Below are positions 41,591 through 49,356 of a stretch of 64,000 nucleotides of DNA, one piece after another. The stretch comes from Phycisphaeraceae bacterium. GTDB taxonomy: Bacteria > Planctomycetota > Phycisphaerae > Phycisphaerales > UBA1924. The DNA lies in assembly GCA_020639195.1 (NCBI GenBank), contig JACKHB010000006.1:186001-250000 (forward strand), read 5' to 3'. Position 1 is the stretch's first letter. Every line of letters begins with the position of its first letter. The notes beneath the pieces are model-generated. The model saw only the letters and a program-made list of their open reading frames with translations. It was not told where the DNA came from and did not search any database. A program made the translations under genes and the position numbers.

Positions 41591-42343
41591 CTAAGCTAAG
41601 GTGCTCGCGCCCAACTTGAACGCAGCACCGAGGAGCACGAACGCGAGGATCCGGCGGAACAAGATTCCGCTGAGTTTCGTCGCCCCCAGGTGAGCCCCGA
41701 TCCAGCCTCCGACGAGTACGGCAGGCACAAAGAAAAGGATCTCGGAGACAAGGACCGGCGGTCTGCCGAACTGGATGGTCAGCCCGATCAGGCCGGCGAT
41801 CGACGAGACCAGGATGAACGCGGCGGAGACGGCGGCGGTTTCCTTGGGCGTTGCCCATCGCATGATGAGGAGCACCGGGCTCAGGAAGATGCCGCCGCCC
41901 ACACCGATCAGCCCCGAGAGCAGGCCGATGGCGGCTCCGATCGGCAGGGTTGCTCGCAGTTTCGGCGGGGGCTGCCCAGCCTGTGCTTCCGATTTCGACG
42001 TCGGCATGGCCATGCGGAAGGCCGCAAAAACGAGGACGAACGAGACGGCGAGGTTGAAGGCGCGTTGGTCGAGGGCGCCGAAGGCGCCGGCAAGGAGCGC
42101 ACAGGGCGCTGCCGCGGCGGCGAAACGGGCGAGCAGATCGGCCCGAAAGCGCGTGGATCGGGCGAAATGAATCAGGGCGATGGTCGAGACCCCAATGTTC
42201 AGTGAGAGCGCCGTCGCCCGAACCTGATCGGCCGGCGCGCCGGAGAGCGCGAGCACCGTGAGGTAGCCAGACGCCCCTCCGTGCCCGACCGAGGCGTAGA
42301 GCATTGCGATGAGGCAAAGCACAGCCGCCAGCGCAAAGACCAC
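41591..42343 (-). CDS. TauE/SafE-family membrane permease
   Basis: A protein of 250 residues with about eight transmembrane helices arranged as two related halves. Family motifs are YASVGHGGASGYLTVLAL near the N-terminus and IGLLSGLIGVGGGIFLSPVLL in the second half. TauE/SafE proteins move sulfite, sulfonates or other small anions. Lying inside a molybdenum-cofactor operon, it may carry sulfur-containing or oxyanion substrates for that pathway, but this is not shown by the sequence. The spacing to mogA is only 3 nt. Confidence 0.9.
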   Translation of the reverse strand: MVFALAAVLCLIAMLYASVGHGGASGYLTVLALSGAPADQVRATALSLNIGVSTIALIHFARSTRFRADLLARFAAAAAPCALLAGAFGALDQRAFNLAVSFVLVFAAFRMAMPTSKSEAQAGQPPPKLRATLPIGAAIGLLSGLIGVGGGIFLSPVLLIMRWATPKETAAVSAAFILVSSIAGLIGLTIQFGRPPVLVSEILFFVPAVLVGGWIGAHLGATKLSGILFRRILAFVLLGAAFKLGASTLA

Positions 42344-42346
42344 TTT

Positions 42347-42892
42347 TCAGTCCTCGTGCTCGATGACTCGGCCGGTCACGGCGTCGGAACCGGGCCGGCC
42401 GTCGTCCTGGACCTCGCCGCGCAGGGTTTCGATCGCGTGGGGGAGGATGGGGAGGACGGCCTCGAATGATTCGATCGCGCCGCGGACCGATCCGGGCAGG
42501 TTGATGATCAGCGATCGGTTGCACACCCCGGCCTCGCCCCGCGAGAGGTAGGCGCGCGATGTGATCCTAGAGCACTCGGCGCGGATCATCTCCATGAGCC
42601 CACTGTGACGGCGCTGGATGACGGCGAGCGTCGCCTCGGGCGTGACATCGCGTGGGGCGAGCCCGGTGCCGCCGGTCGTGAGAATGAGATCGGGAGGGGG
42701 CTTCATCGACGCGAGCTCCTTGAGCGTCCCGCTGATCTGCGGAGTCTCGTCGGGCACGCAGCGGAGGGGCAGCGTCTCGGCCCCCAGGTGTTCGCACGAA
42801 AGTCGGACGAGCGCGGGGCCGGAGAGGTCCTCCGCCTGCCCGCGCGAGCACCGGTCGCTGATCGTCACGACGGCGACGAGTGGCGGTTTCAT
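42347..42892 (-). CDS. mogA: Molybdopterin adenylyltransferase
   Basis: A protein of 181 residues of the MogA/MoaB family. It adenylates molybdopterin so that MoeA can insert molybdate. Signatures are VAVVTISDRCSRG at the N-terminus, LILTTGGTGLAPRDVTPEAT, and the C-terminal NRSLIINLPGSVRGAIESF. The start overlaps the stop of moaC by 4 nt. The related MoaB name is also used for this family; the operon context suits MogA. Confidence 0.93.
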   Translation of the reverse strand: MKPPLVAVVTISDRCSRGQAEDLSGPALVRLSCEHLGAETLPLRCVPDETPQISGTLKELASMKPPPDLILTTGGTGLAPRDVTPEATLAVIQRRHSGLMEMIRAECSRITSRAYLSRGEAGVCNRSLIINLPGSVRGAIESFEAVLPILPHAIETLRGEVQDDGRPGSDAVTGRVIEHED

Positions 42893-43404
42893 CCAGGCTC
42901 CCCCCGCGGCTGTTGAGCTATTTCCGAGGCATCGTGCGCTCGGTATGTCCCGCCGCGCCCGCCCGTCTTTTCGAGCAGTCGGACGCCTTCAATTACCATC
43001 GACTTGTCCACCGCCTTGCCCATGTCGATCACGGTCAGGGCGGCGGCCATAACGGCCGCGAACGCCTCCATCTCGACACCGGTCGTCCAGGTGGCCGATG
43101 CCTCGGCCCGGATACGGACGCCGCCCGGGGCAAGCCCGAGCTGCACCTCGACATCTTCGAGCGGGATGGTGTGACAGAGCGGGATGAGTTCGTCGGTGCG
43201 CTTGGCGGCCTGGATGCCGGCGATCTGGGCGATCCGCAGGATGCTGCCTTTGGCGAGGTCGTCCGCCCGGATCCGCTGTAGCAGGGCGTCACTGCAGCGG
43301 ACGAACCCCTCCGCCACCGCACGACGCCTGGTCGCTGGCTTGGAGCCGACATCCACCATGCGTGCTTCGCCGGATTGGTCGAGATGGGTCAATGGATCGC
43401 TCAT
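42889..43404 (-). CDS. moaC: Cyclic pyranopterin monophosphate synthase
   Basis: A protein of 171 residues that acts with MoaA to form cPMP from GTP. Signatures are ARMVDVGSKPATRRRAVAEG, KRTDELIPLCHTIPLEDVEV and TGVEMEAFAAVMAAALTVIDMGKAVDKSMVIEGVRLLEKTGG, with the catalytic Asp and Lys of the DMGKAVDK stretch. The ATG at 43404 gives the usual length. It lies 40 nt after moeA and overlaps mogA. Confidence 0.96.
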   Translation of the reverse strand: MSDPLTHLDQSGEARMVDVGSKPATRRRAVAEGFVRCSDALLQRIRADDLAKGSILRIAQIAGIQAAKRTDELIPLCHTIPLEDVEVQLGLAPGGVRIRAEASATWTTGVEMEAFAAVMAAALTVIDMGKAVDKSMVIEGVRLLEKTGGRGGTYRAHDASEIAQQPRGEPG

Positions 43405-43444
43405 CGACAGGGGCTCCGGGTCGCGGTCGACGGGATGCGGGTGA

Positions 43445-44647
43445 TCAGTCGTTCCACGGAATGTAACAGCGGACGCCGCGTGCGGTATGACCGGCAGGGA
43501 CCTCGACGAATCCGTCCGAGCGGGCGGCGGCGATCCAATCGCCCGAGCCGCGGCCCGCGACGAGTGCGGCCGTCCCGTCGGTTTGCAGTCGGACAAGCGG
43601 GTACCAGGTCAGCGACGGCGGCGCGCACGCGTCGCCCTTGACCTCGACGAAACCCGCCGGGGCGAGTTCATCCATTCCCGCGCGCACACGGAGCGCGGGC
43701 AGCGCCAGGAGAGCCGCCGTGACCATCACGGACACTGGGTTGCCCGGCAGCCCCAGGACGGGCCGGCCCGACGGGTCGACCGCGCCGAGGACCGGCTTGC
43801 CGGGCCGGATCGGGAGCTTGTGGAAGACCACCTTGATGCCCAGGTCCGCCAGCACGCGGGGGACGTGGTCGTGATCGCCGGCGGAAACGCCGCCCGTGAT
43901 GATCAGTGCATCGTTGTTGTCGAGGAGGGCGCGTGCCGCTTCGGCGATCGTCCGCGGATTGTCGCCCGCGCGAAGTCGCTCGACGCTGCCGATCCACGAA
44001 CGGCCGGACAGCATCGCTTGGAGGGCCGGGCCGTTGCTGTCGCGGAGGCTCCATTCCTCGGGCCGTTCATTGGCTGCGAGCACCTCGTCGCCGGTGACGA
44101 GCACGCCGACGCGGAGTGGGCTTCGCGCCCGCACGGATGTCATGCCGCATGAGGCCATCGCGGACAGCACGACGGGTCCGATCGGTCGGCCGTCGCGACA
44201 CACGATCTCGCCCGGCTGGCCGTTCTCGCCCCTACGCCGAATGTTCGCACCCTCGCGGACCTCGGCGTCGTGGAGCAGGGTGACGGTGTCGGCGTACTCT
44301 TCGAACCGCTCGCGCTGGACAACGGTGGTTGCGCCTTGGGGGACGGGGGCGCCGGTGAAGATGCGGATCGCGGCGTCTGGATCCGTCGCAAGAGCTGGGG
44401 CAGGGCGGCCGGGCAGTGCATCAGCAAGCACCCGCAGAGTGCCGTCGGGCGGGATGGGCATCCGGATCGCATAGCCGTCCATGGCGCTGACGTCGCAGGG
44501 CGGGCTCGGGCGATCGAGCACGATGTCCTCCGCCAGCACCCGTCCGACCGACGCCTCCGCGGGGACGCTCTCGGCGTCGACCGGCATGATGCGGGCGCGA
44601 AGCGCAGCGATGGCCTCGGGGATCGTGTTGATCCGGTCGCCTCTCAT
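43445..44647 (-). CDS. moeA: Molybdopterin molybdenumtransferase
   Basis: A protein of 400 residues that inserts molybdate into adenylated molybdopterin. The three MoeA domains are present. Domain I has PPCDVSAMDGYAIR, the second has IFTGAPVPQGATTVVQRE and GANIRRRGEN. The MogA-like domain has VGVLVTGDEVL, ALIITGGVSAGDHDHV and GLPGNPVSVMV. The C-terminal domain IV follows. The start overlaps moaE by 4 nt. Complete and without oddities. Confidence 0.96.
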   Translation of the reverse strand: MRGDRINTIPEAIAALRARIMPVDAESVPAEASVGRVLAEDIVLDRPSPPCDVSAMDGYAIRMPIPPDGTLRVLADALPGRPAPALATDPDAAIRIFTGAPVPQGATTVVQRERFEEYADTVTLLHDAEVREGANIRRRGENGQPGEIVCRDGRPIGPVVLSAMASCGMTSVRARSPLRVGVLVTGDEVLAANERPEEWSLRDSNGPALQAMLSGRSWIGSVERLRAGDNPRTIAEAARALLDNNDALIITGGVSAGDHDHVPRVLADLGIKVVFHKLPIRPGKPVLGAVDPSGRPVLGLPGNPVSVMVTAALLALPALRVRAGMDELAPAGFVEVKGDACAPPSLTWYPLVRLQTDGTAALVAGRGSGDWIAAARSDGFVEVPAGHTARGVRCYIPWND

Positions 44648-45045
44648 GTGCTGCCCTCTTCAACCACCGCAAATACCGGCCGCTTCCAGATGGGCACGTC
44701 CTGTTTCATGCGATCGATGAACGACGCCATCGCGCTCAAGGCTTGGGCCCGATGCGGGGAAGCGACCACCAGGCGGAAGGATCGTTCGCCGACATGCACC
44801 GTCCCGGTGCTGTGCTCGACGGTGATCGCGGTCAGGCCGTGCTCTTCGAGAACTTGCCGGGCGAGTTCGCGGAGCATGTTGTCGGCCATCGGCCGGTAGG
44901 CCTCATACTCGAGCGCCAGCAGCGGACGCCCGTCCTCGATCGGCCGGACGACGCCCTCGAATTGCACGACAGCCCCCGCGTCCGCGCGGGTGTCCGGCGC
45001 GGCGGCGTCCAGGGGTCGTGGCACGATCTCGACACGCACGCTCAT
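44644..45045 (-). CDS. moaE: Molybdopterin synthase catalytic subunit
   Basis: A protein of 133 residues from the ATG at 45045, overlapping moaD by 4 nt. MoaE transfers sulfur from MoaD thiocarboxylate to cPMP. Signatures are GAVVQFEGVVRP, LEYEAYRPMADNMLRELARQV, HSTGTVHVGERSFRLVVASPHRAQAL and MKQDVPIWKRPVF, which contains the catalytic Lys. Heterotetramer with MoaD. Confidence 0.95.
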   Translation of the reverse strand: MSVRVEIVPRPLDAAAPDTRADAGAVVQFEGVVRPIEDGRPLLALEYEAYRPMADNMLRELARQVLEEHGLTAITVEHSTGTVHVGERSFRLVVASPHRAQALSAMASFIDRMKQDVPIWKRPVFAVVEEGST

Positions 45046-45293
45046 CCACCGCCCACCAGTCCGATGATCACGCATTCGTCGGATTCGCGTACCGGCTGCT
45101 CAGGGCGGGCGCGCCGTTCGTTCACGGCAAGAATCGCCGCCGAGAGCATCCCGCTCATCGGCGGGTACTCCGTTCGGATCGCCGCCAGGACTTCGCCCGC
45201 GGTCACCTCGTCGCGCTCGGGAAAGGCGAGGGTCAGGGCATCGGCGCCCGCGGCATCGGCGTAGGGCCCGAAGAGGAGCACGCGCACGTTCAC
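45042..45293 (-). CDS. moaD: Molybdopterin synthase sulfur carrier subunit
   Basis: A protein of 83 residues with the ubiquitin-like MoaD fold and the required C-terminal Gly-Gly (IGLVGGG), which is activated as a thiocarboxylate. The GTG start at 45293 (VNVRVLLFGPYADAAG) overlaps the previous stop as GTGA, and is preferred over an ATG 13 codons upstream that lies in the preceding gene. No moeB is seen in the window. Confidence 0.92.
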   Translation of the reverse strand: MNVRVLLFGPYADAAGADALTLAFPERDEVTAGEVLAAIRTEYPPMSGMLSAAILAVNERRARPEQPVRESDECVIIGLVGGG

Positions 45294-45664
45294 GATCCGC
45301 TCCCTGCAAATGGGTCCGATCTTGTCGAGCAATCATGCTCGTCCGCATCGCGCTCGAACTGCTGGTTCGCCCAGCTCCAGGCGGCGACGGTGCGGGGAAA
45401 GCCCACGGTGTTCATGCCCAGCAGGATCGCCTGCTCGATCTCCTCGCGCGTCGCGCCGGCTTGAGTCGCCCGGCGCACGTGCGACCGCAGCGCGGACTCG
45501 AGGCCCGCGCCGAGGCTGATCCCGATCTTGATCAACGCGCACTGCTTCGTGTCGAGCGGTCCAAGCGATTCGACCTCCCGACCCACGCGCTGGTGGGCCT
45601 CGCCGAGCACGGGGAAGCGGGCGACGAAGTCCCGGAAGGTCTTGGGAGGTTGGGTCCTGTCCAT
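45290..45664 (-). CDS. Carboxymuconolactone decarboxylase (AhpD-like) family protein inside the Moco operon
   Basis: A protein of 124 residues of the CMD fold. The pattern LDTKQCALIKIGISLGAGLESALRSHVRRATQAGATREEIEQAILLG is typical. The redox CxxC of AhpD is absent; the equivalent region reads ESALRSHV, so it is not an AhpD-type peroxidase reductase. It lies 3 nt after moaA and overlaps moaD, so it is made with the cofactor genes. Its role there is unknown. Confidence 0.88.
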   Translation of the reverse strand: MDRTQPPKTFRDFVARFPVLGEAHQRVGREVESLGPLDTKQCALIKIGISLGAGLESALRSHVRRATQAGATREEIEQAILLGMNTVGFPRTVAAWSWANQQFERDADEHDCSTRSDPFAGSGS

Positions 45665-45667
45665 CGA

Positions 45668-46693
45668 TCAGCCTCCGATGTGCGTCATGACCGCGTACCC
45701 GTCGTGCGGGTGCTCCTCGCGCTTTTGCTCCAGACCCTGCGCCAGAATCGCGTCGAGCAAGTCCGGATCGAACTCGCGACGCAGTGCCTCGAGAATCGAA
45801 CCAGCGGGTTTGTCCATCAGACAAGGGTAGAGGCGTCCGTCGGCGGCGATCCGGATCCTGTTGCACGCGGCGCAGAAGTTGCAGCTCATCGGCGTGATGA
45901 ACCCGATCACGGCCTCGGCTCCGTCGTCCAGGCGAACGCGGTAACGCCGCGCCGCGTCGTGGCCCTGCTCGATGGGCGTCCAGGAGCGGATGATCGGGTC
46001 GAGGATGCTTCGCATGTCCGCCTCGGGGACGTACCGCTGCTTCCACGACGATGCGAGCGGGCCCATCGGCATCAGTTCGATGAAACGGGCCTCGTAGTCG
46101 TTCGCGGCGGCGAAGCGAACGAGATCGGGCAGGTCCTTCTCGTTCTGCCCGCGCACCACCACGGTGTTGAGCCGGATCGGCCACAGCCCCGCGTCGCGGG
46201 CCGCGTCGAGGCCGCGGAGGACGCGTTCGAGCCCGTCCACGCCGGTCAGTGCCGCAAAGCGCTGCGGATGGAGCGTGTCGAGGCTGATGTTGATCCGGCG
46301 CAGGCCAGCGTCGCGGTACTCGCGTGCGCGCCTGACGAGCGTCAGGCCATTGGTGGTCATTGCCACATCGCGCACGCCGTCGACGCCCGCGACGCGCCGG
46401 ATGATCTCGGTCAGCTCGCGCCGACTGGTCGGATCGCCCCCTGTCAGGCGGACCTTCGTGAGCCCGTGCCGGTCGGCGAGGTGCTCGACGAGCCGCTGGA
46501 TCTCATCGGGCGTGAGCGTCGGCTCGCCACGGATGCTGGCGATGCGTTCGGGGCGGCAATAGGTGCACCGCATCGAGCACGCCTTGGTGAGCGAGAGGCG
46601 GAGGTAGCCGACGCCCCGGCCGAGGCGGTCGACGAGCTTCCCCTCAGCCAAGGGCGATGCGGTGATCGAGGATGGGAGAACAGTCAGTTGCAT
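45668..46693 (-). CDS. moaA: GTP 3',8-cyclase, radical SAM
   Basis: A protein of 341 residues that performs the first step of molybdenum-cofactor synthesis. The radical-SAM cluster motif is C39-x3-C43-x2-C46 (KACSMRCTYC). The second cluster is carried by CNFCAACNRIR with a later Cys in GRLYPCLMD. The substrate-binding arginines are within RIRIAADGRLYPC, and the C-terminus ends in the activating GG (HIGG). First gene of the cofactor group; the TehA-like gene ends 26 nt upstream. Confidence 0.96.
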   Translation of the reverse strand: MQLTVLPSSITASPLAEGKLVDRLGRGVGYLRLSLTKACSMRCTYCRPERIASIRGEPTLTPDEIQRLVEHLADRHGLTKVRLTGGDPTSRRELTEIIRRVAGVDGVRDVAMTTNGLTLVRRAREYRDAGLRRINISLDTLHPQRFAALTGVDGLERVLRGLDAARDAGLWPIRLNTVVVRGQNEKDLPDLVRFAAANDYEARFIELMPMGPLASSWKQRYVPEADMRSILDPIIRSWTPIEQGHDAARRYRVRLDDGAEAVIGFITPMSCNFCAACNRIRIAADGRLYPCLMDKPAGSILEALRREFDPDLLDAILAQGLEQKREEHPHDGYAVMTHIGG

Positions 46694-46719
46694 GAATCCT
46701 TCGGTTCTGCTAGGTCACT

Positions 46720-47847
46720 TTAGCTGCCGGAGGGAATGTGTTGCTCAGAATGCGTTGCCGCCATCTCGTCGCTTCTCGTCGGCGCACCACGCCTCGTTTC
46801 TCTTGCCACCCGCAACAGTGTGCGACTGAGGCCGAAGAATGTCAGAGTCCACGCACCGATCGCAATGAAGACAAACACGCGGGGAATGTGTTCGAGGAAC
46901 GCCGCAGGCATCGTCTCGGCGAGCCTGTGCGTACACACGGTATACATGCCCAACGGGAACACGGCGCCCCAGTACAGCGGATCATACCGCAAGGGGAATC
47001 GGCAATAGACATGTCGCCAAAACCCGAGTGTGAGCAACATTGGGATCCACCAGGTGGCGGTCGCCCAGAAGAGGAGTGTCACCCCCTTGATGAACGGACT
47101 GAGCTCGGCGAGGATGGGGCTTTGATTGGCGCCGTCAATCAGGTATGCCCCGGCCAGCGTCGAGATCGCCACGGCGCCCATGTTGATCCAGTATGGTGGG
47201 GCGAGGTCATCGGCCTTCATCGTGAAGAAGGTGTACCGATAGAAGATCATCGTGATGAGCCAGACATACAGCATCCCCGCGCCCAGCCAGATGGTCAGGC
47301 TGAAGAACAGCATCGCCTCCCGTGTGGCCGGGTGATGGCTCGCCAACTGGCTGCCGAGGATCGAGATCGACTGTGACGCGACAACGGCCACGAGCCAGCC
47401 CCCGTTAAGTCCCTTGGGGAACGCCGGCTTGTCGGGCCGTACCGTCAAGAGCGTGAGCACGCCGTATATCAACACCATCCAGAGAGCTATCCCAACCACC
47501 CACAACACGAGCCCGACAATCGGCAGTTCGGCGATCAGCACAAACTGACTTCCCAGCACGCAGGTGCCAGCGATCACCGTGAAGAACCCGACACCTCGGC
47601 CATGGTCGGCGAGGTCGCTAAGCATCCTGCGCCCGTGGAGCGTGGCGCGAGCGATGTACAGCACCCAAAGCGTCAGAAATGCCGCGCAGTTCAGCGCCAA
47701 CAATCCATACGAGATCCATGGTATATCGCGAAGGTGGGCCGCGATAGACACGATGCCGGTCGCCATGACGAGAGCGAAGTAAGCCGGGTGCAGATTCCGG
47801 AGACTGGCGCTTGCGGATGCCTCTGCGGGGCATTCGATCGTACTCAT
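46720..47847 (-). CDS. TehA/SLAC1-type anion channel (TDT family)
   Basis: A protein of 375 residues from the ATG at 47847, with about ten transmembrane helices. Family stretches are LHPAYFALVMATGIVSIAA at the start and YWGAVFPLGMYTVCTHRLAE in the eighth-ninth helix region. These channels pass tellurite, malate or nitrate and other anions. In a nitrate reductase locus it may serve nitrate or nitrite movement, since no NarK-type transporter is present. The ATG overlaps the stop of the small membrane protein by 4 nt. Confidence 0.88.
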   Translation of the reverse strand: MSTIECPAEASASASLRNLHPAYFALVMATGIVSIAAHLRDIPWISYGLLALNCAAFLTLWVLYIARATLHGRRMLSDLADHGRGVGFFTVIAGTCVLGSQFVLIAELPIVGLVLWVVGIALWMVLIYGVLTLLTVRPDKPAFPKGLNGGWLVAVVASQSISILGSQLASHHPATREAMLFFSLTIWLGAGMLYVWLITMIFYRYTFFTMKADDLAPPYWINMGAVAISTLAGAYLIDGANQSPILAELSPFIKGVTLLFWATATWWIPMLLTLGFWRHVYCRFPLRYDPLYWGAVFPLGMYTVCTHRLAETMPAAFLEHIPRVFVFIAIGAWTLTFFGLSRTLLRVARETRRGAPTRSDEMAATHSEQHIPSGS

Positions 47848-48101
47848 CGCTCCATCCTGTACAGGTAGCGCAGCAGGCCGAGATTCAGCAGCAGGCACAC
47901 GAGGCTGGCGATCCCGCCCGGGATGATCAGCGACGCGTCCCCAGCAAGGTAGGCGTGCATCGTCGCGCTAAGCAGCCAGAGTTGTACAACCACGAGCAGC
48001 AGCACGAAGCACAGGACGCCGTAGAGGATCGTCGTGCGCTGCTGGATCGGGATGGGGCGCCCGCGGCCGCGCGGCCGGCTGGATGATTGTTGAGTCGTCA
48101 T
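47844..48101 (-). CDS. Small two-helix membrane protein
   Basis: A protein of 85 residues. An Arg/Gln-rich N-terminus is followed by two transmembrane helices, about 26-46 (LYGVLCFVLLLVVVQLWLL) and 60-80 (IPGGIASLVCLLLNLGLL). It overlaps the Rieske gene upstream and the TehA-like gene downstream by 4 nt. Small proteins of this kind (DUF6755-like) accompany such nitrate reductase genes; I suggest an assembly or anchor role. Confidence 0.7.
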   Translation of the reverse strand: MTTQQSSSRPRGRGRPIPIQQRTTILYGVLCFVLLLVVVQLWLLSATMHAYLAGDASLIIPGGIASLVCLLLNLGLLRYLYRMER

Positions 48102-48649
48102 GTCGCTCCGATCTCCACTCCGGTGGCGTAGATCATGTCCTCGCGGACCTCGAGCGTGATGCGGTGCAGCGCGCGCCTGGGCGGACCCTTGGTGGGCCTG
48201 CCGGTTCGCAGGTCGAAGTATCCGCTGTGGCAGGGACACTGGAAGACCTCCCGCTCGACGATCGGACGGACCGGGCAGTGCAGGTGGGTGCACTTGTTAT
48301 TGAAGGCCACCAGCGTCTGCTCGTCTGGTCGGACAATGATGCAATGCTCGTACTTGGGATACCGGAAGCTCATCGAGCCGCCAACCGGCAGGTCGGAAAG
48401 GGAGACGACCGGCTTGACGGGCATCTTGCCCGCAGCACGTCGGAAGAGATTGTCCAAGCCGATCCACACCTGCCCGACCACGAACGACCCGCTGATCAGG
48501 ACCATGAACTTCGTGAAGTCCCGACGGGCAACGTAGTTGTCCCGATCGAGGTCGATCGGAAAGTCCAGCCGCCACTTCGGCTGCTCGTCGAGCGGGCGCC
48601 CGTCGGGAGCAATGGTCCGATCATCGCCTCGTTGTTTCTTGTGTGCCAT
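48098..48649 (-). CDS. Tat-anchored Rieske iron-sulfur protein
   Basis: A protein of 183 residues. Residues 42-66 contain a twin-arginine motif followed by a hydrophobic helix (RRDFTKFMVLISGSFVVGQVWIG), the usual Tat signal anchor of Rieske proteins. The Rieske site is complete: C120-T-H-L-H-C125 and C138-P-C140-H141-S-G-Y-F, with two Cys and two His for the cluster and two Cys for the disulfide. It lies between the ferredoxin gene and the small membrane protein gene, so it is likely a component of the electron path to the molybdoenzyme. A start seven codons upstream (48667) is also possible. Confidence 0.92.
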   Translation of the reverse strand: MAHKKQRGDDRTIAPDGRPLDEQPKWRLDFPIDLDRDNYVARRDFTKFMVLISGSFVVGQVWIGLDNLFRRAAGKMPVKPVVSLSDLPVGGSMSFRYPKYEHCIIVRPDEQTLVAFNNKCTHLHCPVRPIVEREVFQCPCHSGYFDLRTGRPTKGPPRRALHRITLEVREDMIYATGVEIGAT

Positions 48650-48666
48650 CGCTAAGTCTCCACCCA

Positions 48667-49308
48667 TCAGGCGCTGCCGGGCTCGTACAGACTGTCCGAA
48701 AGCACGTTGAGCCGTAGCCGGCGGCCCTCGCCCTGCATCTGGCTCGTGACATCGACGTGCTCGTGCGTGGATGCCTTGGGCACCATCATGTTGACCTTCG
48801 TCGTGATGGTCTGGCGTCCGAACTTGAACTCGTTGACCGGACGCGATCGCGTGCGTCTGGCCTCGACCTCCTCGCGGGTCCCGAAGAAAAGCGCCTCGCT
48901 CGGGCAGACGGTGGCGCACATTGGCTTCTTGCCGACACTCGTCCGGTCGTAGCACATATTGCACTTCATCATCAGGTCGAAGTCGGTCTGCATCTTCGGC
49001 ACGCCGAACGGGCACGCGTAGACGCAGTTGTTGCAGGCAATGCAGCGCGGCTTGCGGGCGCTCTGCACCACGCCGTCGGGGGTCTTCTTGATGGCGTCGG
49101 CCGGGCAGACCTCGGCGCACGTGGGCGAGTCGCAGTGCATGCAGATCACCGGCACGGTCTGCGTCGATTCAGAGCGCTCGATGTACTCGAGGTGGATCAT
49201 CGGATGGCCCTTGTGCGTGTCGCACTCGGCGCACGCCTGTACGCACGCCTGGCATCCGATGCAGCGGTTGGGATCGATGAAGAACTCGTGATGCTCAGGA
49301 ACGGGCAT
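48667..49308 (-). CDS. Four-cluster ferredoxin subunit (NrfC/DmsB type)
   Basis: A protein of 213 residues with 16 cysteines in four [4Fe-4S] motifs: CIGCQACVQAC, CMHCDSPTCAEVCPADAI, CIACNNCVYACPFG and CNMCYDRTSVGKKPMCATVCPSEAL. This is the electron-transfer subunit of many DMSO-reductase-family enzymes. There is no signal peptide. It follows the molybdoenzyme gene by 48 nt, making a catalytic and electron-transfer pair. The C-terminal 60 residues may contact the Rieske or membrane subunit. Confidence 0.93.
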   Translation of the reverse strand: MPVPEHHEFFIDPNRCIGCQACVQACAECDTHKGHPMIHLEYIERSESTQTVPVICMHCDSPTCAEVCPADAIKKTPDGVVQSARKPRCIACNNCVYACPFGVPKMQTDFDLMMKCNMCYDRTSVGKKPMCATVCPSEALFFGTREEVEARRTRSRPVNEFKFGRQTITTKVNMMVPKASTHEHVDVTSQMQGEGRRLRLNVLSDSLYEPGSA

Positions 49309-49356
49309 GTTGGCTGCTCTCGATCGGGGACCTTAGCGAAACGGTGCACGCGGGCG

